From assembly GCA_028877005.1 (NCBI GenBank), contig JAGWPI010000119.1, forward strand, positions 1 through 14,846: a stretch of 14,846 nucleotides of DNA. The letters run 5' to 3'. This document shows positions 1-6,790 of this stretch, in pieces; within the stretch, counting starts at the first letter, position 1; the number at the start of each line of letters is the position of its first letter. This stretch comes from Bacteroidota bacterium. Its GTDB lineage: Bacteria; Bacteroidota; Bacteroidia; Chitinophagales; Chitinophagaceae. The notes beneath the pieces are model-generated. The model was given only the letters and a program-made list of their open reading frames with translations, did not search any database and was not told the origin of the DNA. Position numbers and translations under genes: made by a program.

Positions 1-2
1 GG

Positions 3-221
3 GTTAAAAAATTAAAGAGTCTTTACTATAAAGCTACTAATCAATTTCAAAAAAATTATATAATCATTATATTGGTGTCTTCTTTTTATATTTATTTTTT
101 AGGTTTTTTTGAAAATTATTGGGAGGTTACTCAAGCTATTTTTCCCGGACTACTTCTAATTACATTGGTTTATAAAAATATTAAATATCAAAATCTTTAT
201 GAAAATTCTTCAAATACATAA
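3..221 (+). CDS. C-terminal fragment of a membrane protein, possibly O-antigen polymerase/ligase (5' end outside window)
   Basis: An open frame enters from the left edge and stops at a TAA ending at 221, giving 72 residues. They include two hydrophobic stretches (around residues 19-36 and 46-58) separated by an acidic and aromatic loop (FENYWE), and end in a short polar tail. The frame overlaps the start of the next gene by 23 bp, as the following genes of the locus also overlap, so it is probably the end of a real upstream gene. A polytopic protein next to glycosyltransferases in a polysaccharide locus is often a Wzy-type polymerase or WaaL-type ligase. That name is inference from context; no diagnostic loop is visible in this fragment, and a flippase or acyltransferase is possible. 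Confidence 0.55.
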   Translation, partial: VKKLKSLYYKATNQFQKNYIIIILVSSFYIYFLGFFENYWEVTQAIFPGLLLITLVYKNIKYQNLYENSSNT

Positions 222-1365
222 TTTTTATAAACTTGGGGGAGGAGAAGATTCTGTATTACAAAATGAATATGAACTGTTAATAAACATGGGTCATATTGTT
301 GAACAACATATAGTTTATAATTCAAAAATAGATTCTTTTAATTTTATCCAAAAGTTGTCTCTCTTTTTTAGTTCTGTTTTTTCTTTTAGATCTAAAGTAT
401 TACTTAAAAAAAAATTAGCCACTTTTAAACCTGATATTTGTCACGTTCATAATACTTTTCCCTTACTGTCTCCATCTATTTATTACGCTTGCAAAGAATT
501 TAATATACCTGTTGTACAAACACTGCATAATTTTCGTTTAGTTTGTTCAAATGCTTATTTGTTTAGAAATGGTCAAACTTGTCAATTTTGTGTTGGTAAA
601 TCTCTGTATTATTCAGTTCCCAAAAAATGTTATCATAACTCAATGTTTGAAACATTTTTTGTATCTAATATAATAATGTTCAATAGATTAATTAATACTT
701 GGAATGGTCAAGTAGATCAATATATTGTTCTTAATAATTTTTCAAAGAAAATTTTTATTCAGGGGGGTATTGATAGTAATCTTATTACTGTAAAACCAAA
801 TTTCATAAATGATGATCCGGGGTTTTCAACTTCTTCTGGTAATTATTTCTTTTATGCTGGTAGATTAGAAAAAAATAAAGGTGTAGAATTGTTATATCAA
901 ACATTTTCTAGTCTGCAATCTGATTTAAAAATTGCTGGGTCTGGTGATTTATATCCCGATAAAGAATACCCTAATATTCTATTCTTAGGACAAGTTTCTA
1001 AAAGCAAAATATTAGATTTAATAAAAGATTCTATTGCGATTATTTACCCTACATTTTTGTATGAAAATATGCCTATGTTAATTTTAGAAGCTTTTGCGTG
1101 TGGTAAATGTGTTATTGCGACTAATATTGGTGCAGTGAGAGAAATGATTCAAGATGGCTTCAATGGATTGTTATTTAATGCAGGAGATAAAAATCATCTT
1201 ACTGAAAAAATTAAATGGGTACTTGAACATCCTTCAGAAGTGAAAATTATTTGTGAAAATGCAAGATTAAGTTACGAACGATATTATTCTAGTGAATCTA
1301 ATTACAATGAGTTAATGAAAGTTTATTTAAAGTGTATTAATTTAAAAAGCAATGGAAAAAATTGA
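199..1365 (+). CDS. Glycosyltransferase family 4 (GT-B fold), polysaccharide biosynthesis
   Basis: A retaining GT-B glycosyltransferase that would transfer a sugar from a nucleotide donor to a growing lipid-linked glycan at the cytoplasmic face of the membrane. The 388 residues have the usual GT4 length and layout. The N-terminal Rossmann half starts with MKILQIHNFY and a GGGE turn (residues 13-16). The C-terminal half opens at FYAGRLEKNKG (218-228) and carries the EX7E donor-site motif (E289 and E297), followed by a Gly-rich turn. Four cysteines (116, 128, 131, 144) lie in an insert of the N-terminal half and could form a metal site. The start at 199 gives the complete fold. The gene overlaps its neighbours at both ends, implying one operon. 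It is strikingly AT-rich compared with genes further right, as is common for exchanged surface-polysaccharide genes. Sugar specificity cannot be read from the sequence. Confidence 0.92.
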   Translation: MKILQIHNFYKLGGGEDSVLQNEYELLINMGHIVEQHIVYNSKIDSFNFIQKLSLFFSSVFSFRSKVLLKKKLATFKPDICHVHNTFPLLSPSIYYACKEFNIPVVQTLHNFRLVCSNAYLFRNGQTCQFCVGKSLYYSVPKKCYHNSMFETFFVSNIIMFNRLINTWNGQVDQYIVLNNFSKKIFIQGGIDSNLITVKPNFINDDPGFSTSSGNYFFYAGRLEKNKGVELLYQTFSSLQSDLKIAGSGDLYPDKEYPNILFLGQVSKSKILDLIKDSIAIIYPTFLYENMPMLILEAFACGKCVIATNIGAVREMIQDGFNGLLFNAGDKNHLTEKIKWVLEHPSEVKIICENARLSYERYYSSESNYNELMKVYLKCINLKSNGKN

Positions 1366-2137
1366 AAATAAAAAAGTTTTAATTTCAAATACATTTATTT
1401 CTGATGTTAATTTAAATGAAACTATTTCAGTATTTAATAATTATATTCAAAATGGATTTAAAGTTCGTGTTTGCGTTATACCAGTAAACTGTATTGTATG
1501 GGCTAGCGAAAACGAGTATTTAAAGCAAATTTATAATTCTTCTGATGTTAGTTTATGTGATGGAGTTCCTTTATTGTGGATTGCCAAATTTTTAGGAACA
1601 CCCTTAAGTGGTAGAGTAACCGGTTTAGATTTATTTCCTTTATATGTAGAAGAGTGTTACAAAAAGGGGTTCTCTTTCTTCTTATTGGGTGCAAAAGAAG
1701 GAGTGGGTGCGTATTTAAAACAGCAGTTTGAGCAAAAATATCCCGGAATTAAAATTGTAGGGGTCTATTCTCCTCCGTATGCTGATAGATTTTCGGATGA
1801 GGAGAATCAAAAAATGATCAACATGATTAATGCAGTTAAGCCTAATGTACTTTGGGTAAGTTTAACTGCACCCAAACAAGATATATGGATATATGAACAT
1901 TTTGAAAAATTAGATGTAAATATAGCGATTGGCGTTGGTGGTGCTTTTGAAGTTACTGCCGGTTTAATTAAGCGTTCTCCCAGATGGATGCAAAAAGCAG
2001 GTTTGGAATGGTTTTATAGATTTTTGAAAGAACCTAAACGTTTATTTAATAGATACTTTATTGAGGCACCAAAAATTTTTAAACTTGTTTTAAAACAAAA
2101 ATATTCATCCCATGATAAAAAAAACAGCCAGCACTAA
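1352..2137 (+). CDS. WecG/TagA/CpsF family glycosyltransferase (GT26)
   Basis: This family (WecG, TagA, CpsF) adds the second sugar, typically an N-acetylmannosamine-type residue, to an undecaprenyl-diphosphate-linked sugar during antigen, teichoic acid or capsule assembly. At 261 residues it has the normal length. Recognisable blocks are VNCIVWA (45-51), the CDGVP segment with the conserved Asp70, the RVTGLDL block (88-94), the FLLGAKEG nucleotide-binding strand (110-117), LTAPKQD (171-177), the Gly-rich GVGGAFE (194-200), and the C-terminal segment with RSPRWMQKAGLEWFYR. The Thr usually found in the first block (T-x-N) is Pro44 here. The ATG at 1352 overlaps the preceding gene by 14 bp, and the next gene starts 26 bp before this one ends, so translational coupling is likely. 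The family assignment is secure; donor and acceptor are unknown. Confidence 0.94.
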   Translation: MEKIENKKVLISNTFISDVNLNETISVFNNYIQNGFKVRVCVIPVNCIVWASENEYLKQIYNSSDVSLCDGVPLLWIAKFLGTPLSGRVTGLDLFPLYVEECYKKGFSFFLLGAKEGVGAYLKQQFEQKYPGIKIVGVYSPPYADRFSDEENQKMINMINAVKPNVLWVSLTAPKQDIWIYEHFEKLDVNIAIGVGGAFEVTAGLIKRSPRWMQKAGLEWFYRFLKEPKRLFNRYFIEAPKIFKLVLKQKYSSHDKKNSQH

Positions 2138-3773
2138 AACGGCGATTTTTGTCTTTTGTCTTTTTCTATTTATTTTAAATTATGTGAACGTTTCTGCCCA
2201 AATAAATGAACCACAAACCAAAGAAGTATATAATTATTTGTATCGTATGTCTGAAAAGGGCTTGATACAATGGGATGATATTGTTTTACCTTTAGACCGA
2301 CATACCATAGCTGAGTCTTTAGTAACCCTACAACACCAAGCAAATAAATTATCTGCCATTGAAAAAAAAGAATTGAATTTTTATTTAATTGAATATTACT
2401 ATGATATTCATTTATTTACCTCTCAATATCTAAATGATGATAAAGTACATTTACTCCATAAAGATGAGGCAGGAAGGTTTAGATTAGTTGCTGCCGGAAA
2501 TAAACAGCAGCAACTATTTCTAGACCCAATTGTAGGATATGATTATACACACTATAATAACAATCATAATTTAACCACTTATTCCGGATTTAGAATGTGG
2601 GGCATGTTAGGTAAACATGTTGGCTATACTGTTTTCTTTAGAGATGTAACTGAAAGTGGTGATTCATTAAATAATGGTAAATATTTTACACCCGATCAGG
2701 GGATTGTAAATACGAGTCGAAGCCCTAATCAATTAAATTATAGTAATCTTAATTTCAATATTGGTTATCGCTGGAAGAATGGAGTTGTAACAGTTGGTAA
2801 GGATAATTTGAATTGGGGGTATGGTGAAAGTGGGAAAATAGTACTATCCTCCAAAGCGCCTTCTTTCTTTTATTTACGCCTTCATTATTCACCTTTTAAA
2901 TGGCTTGATTTTGATTATTTCAATGGTTGGCTTAATTCAGATGTAATTGATTCTAGTCGATCTTACTCAACCGGTACAACTGTTGCAGGGGGGTATAGAG
3001 AAATATTCCGTAACAAATATATTGCCAGCCATTCACTAACTTTTAAATCAGGCAAGGGCCTCAGCTTTTCAATTGGAGAGTCAATGGTATATAGTGATAA
3101 ATTAGATGTAGGATATTTGATTCCTATCAATTTTTTTAAGGCTTATGATCAATATGTTAGTAGCTATAGTTTAAACGGTGGAAGTAATGGGCAAATATTT
3201 GCACAAATCAGTTCTCGAAATCAAATTAAAAACACTCATTTGTACCTTACCTTATTTATAGATGAAATTAGACTTGCTAAAATATTTGATAAAACACAAA
3301 GCCGCAATCAAATAGCCTATACTTTGGGCTTGAATAGAACCGATGTGTTATTGAAATATTTGACAATTGGAGGAGAGTATACTAGAATTAGAGGTGGTGT
3401 GTATAATAATATTATACCGGCACAAACTTATACTAATAATTCTTATTCTTTGGGTGATTGGATGGGTCAGAATGCAGATCGATTATACTTATATGTAAAA
3501 TACACACCTCTTCCTAGGTTAAAAACCAGCATTTGGTATCAATATACCAGAAAGGGTGCAGATTGGACACTAGGCCAACAATATTATCAACAACCTGAAC
3601 CAACATTTTTAAATAATGAATTATTTTCTAGAAGAGACATTGGGTTTAGTGCTTATTATGAAGTTATTCAAACCTTAAAACTTAATCTTAATATCATTCA
3701 TAATACTATTTATTTTCCATTACAGGCAGTTGCTAATAACTCCATCAGTTTTGGCGTGTCATATGGCTTATAA
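2112..3773 (+). CDS. Wzi-like capsule assembly outer-membrane beta-barrel protein
   Basis: The 553-residue product starts with a basic stretch and a hydrophobic signal sequence (about residues 11-30, likely cut after VSA in VNVSAQ). A helical segment of about 100 residues follows, then a long run of alternating aromatic and polar strands typical of a porin-like barrel, ending in VSYGL. The central part, with WGYGESGKIVLSSKAP and then WLDFDYFNGWLNSD, resembles the long Wzi-like barrels of Bacteroidota. E. coli Wzi is an outer-membrane lectin that anchors capsule. Related Bacteroidota proteins include gliding-associated barrel proteins, so a role in holding or exporting this locus's polysaccharide is inferred, not shown. 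It starts inside the end of the preceding glycosyltransferase gene, supporting co-expression. No terminator is visible after it. Confidence 0.78.
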   Translation: MIKKTASTKTAIFVFCLFLFILNYVNVSAQINEPQTKEVYNYLYRMSEKGLIQWDDIVLPLDRHTIAESLVTLQHQANKLSAIEKKELNFYLIEYYYDIHLFTSQYLNDDKVHLLHKDEAGRFRLVAAGNKQQQLFLDPIVGYDYTHYNNNHNLTTYSGFRMWGMLGKHVGYTVFFRDVTESGDSLNNGKYFTPDQGIVNTSRSPNQLNYSNLNFNIGYRWKNGVVTVGKDNLNWGYGESGKIVLSSKAPSFFYLRLHYSPFKWLDFDYFNGWLNSDVIDSSRSYSTGTTVAGGYREIFRNKYIASHSLTFKSGKGLSFSIGESMVYSDKLDVGYLIPINFFKAYDQYVSSYSLNGGSNGQIFAQISSRNQIKNTHLYLTLFIDEIRLAKIFDKTQSRNQIAYTLGLNRTDVLLKYLTIGGEYTRIRGGVYNNIIPAQTYTNNSYSLGDWMGQNADRLYLYVKYTPLPRLKTSIWYQYTRKGADWTLGQQYYQQPEPTFLNNELFSRRDIGFSAYYEVIQTLKLNLNIIHNTIYFPLQAVANNSISFGVSYGL

Positions 3774-3776
3774 AAT

Positions 3777-3808
3777 TTTATATTGAATTAATTTTTTTGC
3801 TACATTTG
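3777..3808 (+). promoter_or_regulatory. Candidate Bacteroidota housekeeping promoter before the sugar transferase gene
   Basis: TACATTTG at 3801-3808 matches the Bacteroidota -7 consensus TAnnTTTG exactly. TTTA at 3777-3780, 20 nt upstream, matches the -33 element TTTG at three of four bases. It would start transcription about 50 nt before the ATG at 3862, giving the sugar transferase its own promoter in the 88-bp gap after the Wzi-like gene. Confidence 0.42.
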
Positions 3809-3861
3809 CTCACCCCCTCAATTGAAAAATGTTTATTTCTAGGATATAAACGTTTAAAGTT

Positions 3862-4578
3862 ATGCTTATGCTACAAACATTTTTAAAAAGAAGGGAAACG
3901 GCGGTTATTGCATTAAATGGTACGGTTCAAGACAATCTATCAGCACTATACGAGAAGGCAGAAGTAGTGAATAATAGTTTTAGCAAGCGTTTTTTTGATG
4001 TAATATTCACTTCTATTTTATTTATTTTCATTTTTTCTTGGTTATTTCCTATTATTATCTTGTTAATAAAAAGCACATCTAAAGGCCCTGTTTTTTTTAA
4101 GCAGCAACGCAATGGTGTAAACAATACTACTTTTACTTGTTACAAATTCAGAACCATGTTTGCCCATTGCCCCAATATAGATGAGCAGGGCAATTATTTA
4201 CAGGCCAAAGCTGAAGATCCGCGGGTAACCCCGGTAGGCAAGTTGTTGCGCAAAACCAGTTTAGATGAATTACCACAATTTTATAATGTACTGATGGGGA
4301 ATATGTCTATTATTGGTCCTCGGCCCCACCCTATAGAATTAAATGAAGTTTCTGAAGGTGTAATAGAAAATTATACTTTAAGGTATTTGGTAAAGCCCGG
4401 TGTTACCGGTTGGGCACAAGTTTCCGGTTATAGGGGACCTACCCAAACAGCTGATGCCATGCAGGGGAGGGTAAACCACGACATTTGGTATATACAAAAT
4501 TGGAGTTTTTGGTTAGATATGAAAATTGTATTACTTACCCTTAAAACAGCATTTTGGGGAGATAAAAATGCAGTATAG
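3862..4578 (+). CDS. Undecaprenyl-phosphate sugar phosphotransferase (short bacterial sugar transferase, PglC/ExoY-like)
   Basis: A monotopic phosphoglycosyl transferase. It moves a sugar-1-phosphate from a UDP-sugar to undecaprenyl phosphate and so begins the repeat unit. The 238 residues hold one hydrophobic segment (about 47-69) with a Pro at 63, fitting the re-entrant helix of this class. The catalytic domain follows, with GPVFFKQQR (75-83), YKFRTM (94-99), the Asp135-Glu136 dyad in SLDELPQ, SIIGPRPHP (149-157) and the KPGVTGWAQV segment (178-187). The multi-TM and nucleotide-binding N-terminal half of WbaP-type enzymes is absent, so this is the short form. The first 40 residues are extra and not obviously conserved. 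A strong terminator lies 35 bp beyond the stop codon, so this is the last gene of the polysaccharide locus. It is less AT-rich than the two glycosyltransferase genes before it. Confidence 0.94.
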   Translation: MLMLQTFLKRRETAVIALNGTVQDNLSALYEKAEVVNNSFSKRFFDVIFTSILFIFIFSWLFPIIILLIKSTSKGPVFFKQQRNGVNNTTFTCYKFRTMFAHCPNIDEQGNYLQAKAEDPRVTPVGKLLRKTSLDELPQFYNVLMGNMSIIGPRPHPIELNEVSEGVIENYTLRYLVKPGVTGWAQVSGYRGPTQTADAMQGRVNHDIWYIQNWSFWLDMKIVLLTLKTAFWGDKNAV

Positions 4579-4612
4579 TATTGCGGTCAATAGGCATACA
4601 AAAATATTTCCA

Positions 4613-4634
4613 CCCGGCCTTTGCCGGGTTTTTT
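4613..4634 (+). terminator. Rho-independent terminator closing the polysaccharide locus
   Basis: A perfect 6-bp GC stem (CCCGGC, loop CTTT, GCCGGG) is followed directly by six T. It lies 35 bp after the stop codon of the sugar transferase gene. Confidence 0.9.
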
Positions 4635-4828
4635 ATTGCTGTTTGTTTTGCCAACCTATTAATACCAAAACCGATATAAAGGTTTGTTGTTATGGTTGCT
4701 TTGTAAAGCAGGCAGTAAAAGGGCATGGGTGGTAAGCATGGGTAAACATTACCCTGCATCAATATTCCATTTTTGAAAAAATGTTCATTGGCAAAATATA
4801 GGTATGGGTTGGGTGTCTTTAAATACAA

Positions 4829-4844
4829 CCATTTGTGCAAATGG
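4829..4844. repeat. 16-bp near-perfect palindrome, possible operator
   Basis: CCATTTG, two bases (TG), then CAAATGG: perfect 7-bp inverted arms. It lies about 75 bp upstream of the ECF-type promoter for the small ORF at 4945. The form suits a dimeric helix-turn-helix regulator, but no second matching copy was seen near other genes, so function is conjecture. Confidence 0.3.
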
Positions 4845-4901
4845 AGGCAATGATGGTGTTGGGGAAGCAAATCACCCAAAAGAACCATTTTTTACAGACC
4901 T

Positions 4902-4928
4902 GTAACTTTATTTTTTTGTCTTCGTTCT
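4902..4928 (+). promoter_or_regulatory. Candidate ECF sigma promoter, copy 1 (GTAAC-N16-CGTTCT)
   Basis: GTAAC at 4902-4906 and CGTT at 4923-4926 are separated by 16 bp rich in T. The same pair with the same spacing occurs before the ECF sigma gene at 5221, and both copies share the 12-mer ACCTGTAACTTT. A GTAAC-like -35 with a CGT-type -10 is typical of ECF-dependent promoters. Initiation would fall about 10 nt before the ATG at 4945. Confidence 0.55.
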
Positions 4929-4944
4929 ACTGAAAAAAATATAA

Positions 4945-5136
4945 ATGGCAAAATCCTTATTACAATTATTGGTATTAATGCTGGTAGGGGCCGCTTGTTT
5001 ATGGATGATGAAGCAATGGGATGCCGGAAAGGCGTGCCCACAGTGTAATATTCCGCTACATCCGGCAGTGCAGCCCACACCCGACCAATACTTTAAGGAA
5101 CCGGCCAATAAGTTTAATATTGCCGCCTATTTTTAA
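4945..5136 (+). CDS. Possible small single-span membrane protein with a CPQC motif
   Basis: This is a 63-residue frame of unrecognised family. It starts with a lysine, then a hydrophobic stretch (about residues 5-22, LLQLLVLMLVGAAC) that could be a membrane anchor or uncleaved signal. After a short charged turn comes CPQC (Cys31, Cys34), a Pro-rich stretch, and a polar tail ending in NIAAYF. CxxC pairs bind metal or exchange disulfides, but at this size neither can be claimed. Reasons to believe it is real are the organised protein layout, the lack of a competing gene, and the ECF-type promoter just upstream that matches the one before the sigma gene 84 bp downstream. No homolog is known to me, so it could be a chance frame. 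Confidence 0.5.
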   Translation: MAKSLLQLLVLMLVGAACLWMMKQWDAGKACPQCNIPLHPAVQPTPDQYFKEPANKFNIAAYF

Positions 5137-5168
5137 TCAACAAGGGCATAAATTTTTTTTATTTACCT

Positions 5169-5195
5169 GTAACTTTTTTTTTAACCACACGTTTC
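5169..5195 (+). promoter_or_regulatory. Candidate autoregulatory ECF sigma promoter, copy 2 (GTAAC-N16-CGTTTC)
   Basis: GTAAC at 5169-5173 and CGTT at 5190-5193 with a 16-bp spacer starting in a T-run. It matches the element at 4902-4928 in both boxes and spacing. It ends 25 bp before the sigma gene's ATG, the position expected for an ECF factor that transcribes its own operon. Confidence 0.6.
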
Positions 5196-5220
5196 ACTTA
5201 AAAGCAGCCTATTACTGTTT

Positions 5221-5709
5221 ATGACTGAAAAAATGTATAACCAATGTGTAAACGAATATGCAGACAATGTATATCGGTTTATATGTAAGAATTTGCGTCA
5301 TGAAGAAGACGCAAAGGACATAGTTCAGTCTGCCTTTGAAAAACTATGGGTAAATAGGGCACAGGTGCAGGCAGGAAAAGAAAAGTCGTATTTATTTACG
5401 GTAGCTTATCACCAAATGATTGACCATATACGCAAAAACAAACGGATTGATTTGCAGGAAGAATTTGGTGAAGCGGAAATGGGTAAAACAAAACAGCCCA
5501 ATGCAATGGGTAATCAAAATTTAATGCAAGCATTGCAGCAGTTGAATGAATTACAAAAAAGCTTGGTGATGTTGAAAGATTATGAAGGGTATAGTTATCA
5601 AGAGATTGGAGAGATAACCGGATTAAATGAAAGTCAGGTGAAAGTATACCTGCACAGAGCCCGTATAACCCTGCGGAATTATTTAGTAAGTCCAGAAAAT
5701 GTGTTATAA
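5221..5709 (+). CDS. ECF-family RNA polymerase sigma factor
   Basis: An alternative sigma factor of the extracytoplasmic-function type, which directs RNA polymerase to a small regulon until held by a membrane anti-sigma factor. The 162 residues contain only regions 2 and 4. Region 2 (about 7-73) includes DAKDIVQSAFEKLW and the DNA-melting helix with FTVAYHQMIDHIRKN. A short linker follows, then region 4 (about 103-153) with YEGYSYQEIGEITGLNESQV, the helix-turn-helix for the -35 box. The ATG at 5221 is 25 bp after the ECF-type promoter at 5169-5195, suggesting autoregulation. The stop codon overlaps the next start by one base (TAATG), so the sigma and anti-sigma are translationally coupled. 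No signal or C-terminal extension is present. The ECF subgroup is not assignable by eye. Confidence 0.94.
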   Translation: MTEKMYNQCVNEYADNVYRFICKNLRHEEDAKDIVQSAFEKLWVNRAQVQAGKEKSYLFTVAYHQMIDHIRKNKRIDLQEEFGEAEMGKTKQPNAMGNQNLMQALQQLNELQKSLVMLKDYEGYSYQEIGEITGLNESQVKVYLHRARITLRNYLVSPENVL

Positions 5710-6773
5710 TGATAGAAATTAACCGCAATAATATTGAATCATGGCTCATGCGCTATATAGATGGCGAATTATCGGCGGTAGAAAAGATGGCGGTAGAAAA
5801 CTATTTGGTCATTAATCCTGATTTAGCAGCCGAACTTACTGCCTTGCAACAGGCTAAATTACCCGAAGAAGCAGTATTGTATCCTTTTAAATCGGCCTTA
5901 CTAAAACGATTGAAAACTCAGTTTGAAGAATCGGAATTATTAGATTTTATAGATGGAGAAGCGGATAGCTTTACCACAGATGCTATTCAGGAGGCATTGT
6001 TGGATGATGCAGATTTGGCCCAACAGATAAACCTATTGCAACAAGCAAAATTACCACCTGAAACCATGGTTTTTGCGGATAAAGCTAGCTTGTATCGCCA
6101 GGAAAAAAAGCCGGTACCGGTTTTATGGACCAGAATGATGGCAGCAGCCATATTGTTAGGCCTAGGTATTTTAATGTGGCAGCTATTGCCCCGGTATACA
6201 CAACAGGAAGCAGACAGCCATAACCTTGTTATGCAGCCTAAGTTACCCGCTAACCATGTACCAACTACTGTAATACCAACAGAAAAAGCACCTATGCCAA
6301 TTGCAGCTGCAACAGAAAATACCCATGAATTATCGGAAAACACAGTTACATTCAGAACACTACCGGTAAAACAAACAGCCGAGTATATTGTGCAAACAAA
6401 AGAAACAATACAGCCATTGGTTATACATGACCCTATTGTGCAGACAGATAATACCGGTACCGTTAGTGCGCCACCTGTTCAGGGAACATTGCCCGCTAAT
6501 AACCGCATAGATATAGCTGCTAAAACCAGCGTAAATAAAATGGAAATAGCCGATAAGGATGTTGATAAAGCCTCAGCAGCAGTAACGCCGGTTGTGTACC
6601 GATTGTTAGACATAGATGAAGAAGATAAAGAGCGTGTTTATATTAATAAAATACCCATTAATAAAAATAAAATAACTGGTATTGTACAAAAAGCAGGGGG
6701 TATTTTCCATACCCTTCGCGAACAAGAAAATGGTGTGCAAGAAAAATTAACAGCCACCGCTAAATTACGTTAA
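5709..6773 (+). CDS. Probable transmembrane anti-sigma factor with duplicated N-terminal domain
   Basis: A 354-residue protein whose start overlaps the sigma gene by one base. The cytoplasmic part (1-139) is followed by one membrane helix (about 141-160) and a Pro/Thr-rich, probably periplasmic region of nearly 200 residues without a recognised domain. Gene order and topology fit an anti-sigma factor that binds the ECF protein on the inside and senses an envelope signal outside. Residues 9-68 and 73-131 look like two copies of one unit: YIDGE at 16-20 and FIDGE at 80-84, QQAKLP at 47-52 and again at 111-116, an exact 64-residue offset. The zinc-binding HxxxCxxC motif is absent, so this is not a ZAS-type domain. 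The C-terminal end (KKxx-rich then VQEKLTATAKLR) is unassigned. The role is inferred from context; the sequence is not FecR- or RskA-like. Confidence 0.75.
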   Translation: MIEINRNNIESWLMRYIDGELSAVEKMAVENYLVINPDLAAELTALQQAKLPEEAVLYPFKSALLKRLKTQFEESELLDFIDGEADSFTTDAIQEALLDDADLAQQINLLQQAKLPPETMVFADKASLYRQEKKPVPVLWTRMMAAAILLGLGILMWQLLPRYTQQEADSHNLVMQPKLPANHVPTTVIPTEKAPMPIAAATENTHELSENTVTFRTLPVKQTAEYIVQTKETIQPLVIHDPIVQTDNTGTVSAPPVQGTLPANNRIDIAAKTSVNKMEIADKDVDKASAAVTPVVYRLLDIDEEDKERVYINKIPINKNKITGIVQKAGGIFHTLREQENGVQEKLTATAKLR

Positions 6774-6790
6774 TTCTTAAATTGAATGAT

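Larger units (their letters stand above)
4579..4944. other. 366-bp gene-poor stretch between the polysaccharide locus and the first ECF sigma region
   Basis: Apart from the terminator at 4613-4634 I see no convincing gene. Open frames on both strands run straight through the terminator and lack protein-like composition. The stretch holds two short palindromes (4768-4783 and 4829-4844), GCATGGGT twice about 15 bp apart near 4722-4743, and at its right end the ECF-type promoter element at 4902-4928. No tRNA-like cloverleaf or riboswitch core was recognised. Confidence 0.6.

Noticed and set aside
4526..4735. 69-aa plus-strand frame overlapping the sugar transferase end
   Set aside because: It also crosses the terminator and is an alternative frame of the end of the upstream gene.
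4541..4888. 115-aa minus-strand open frame in the gap after the sugar transferase
   Set aside because: It runs through the strong terminator at 4613-4634 and into the 3' end of the sugar transferase; the His/Tyr/Cys-rich composition is not protein-like and no promoter or motif is seen.
5021..5224. 67-aa plus-strand frame overlapping the small CPQC ORF
   Set aside because: It runs through the ECF-type promoter and a T-run-derived Phe-rich stretch, and has no start context; the CPQC frame is the better candidate.
5987..6343. 118-aa minus-strand frame inside the anti-sigma gene
   Set aside because: Shadow of the coding frame; the plus frame has domain structure and is coupled to the sigma gene.
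6782..6790. TTG start for the outer-membrane barrel gene
   Set aside because: The ATG 9 bp downstream gives a textbook signal peptide, so the TTG is not needed, unlike at 12237 and 12779.
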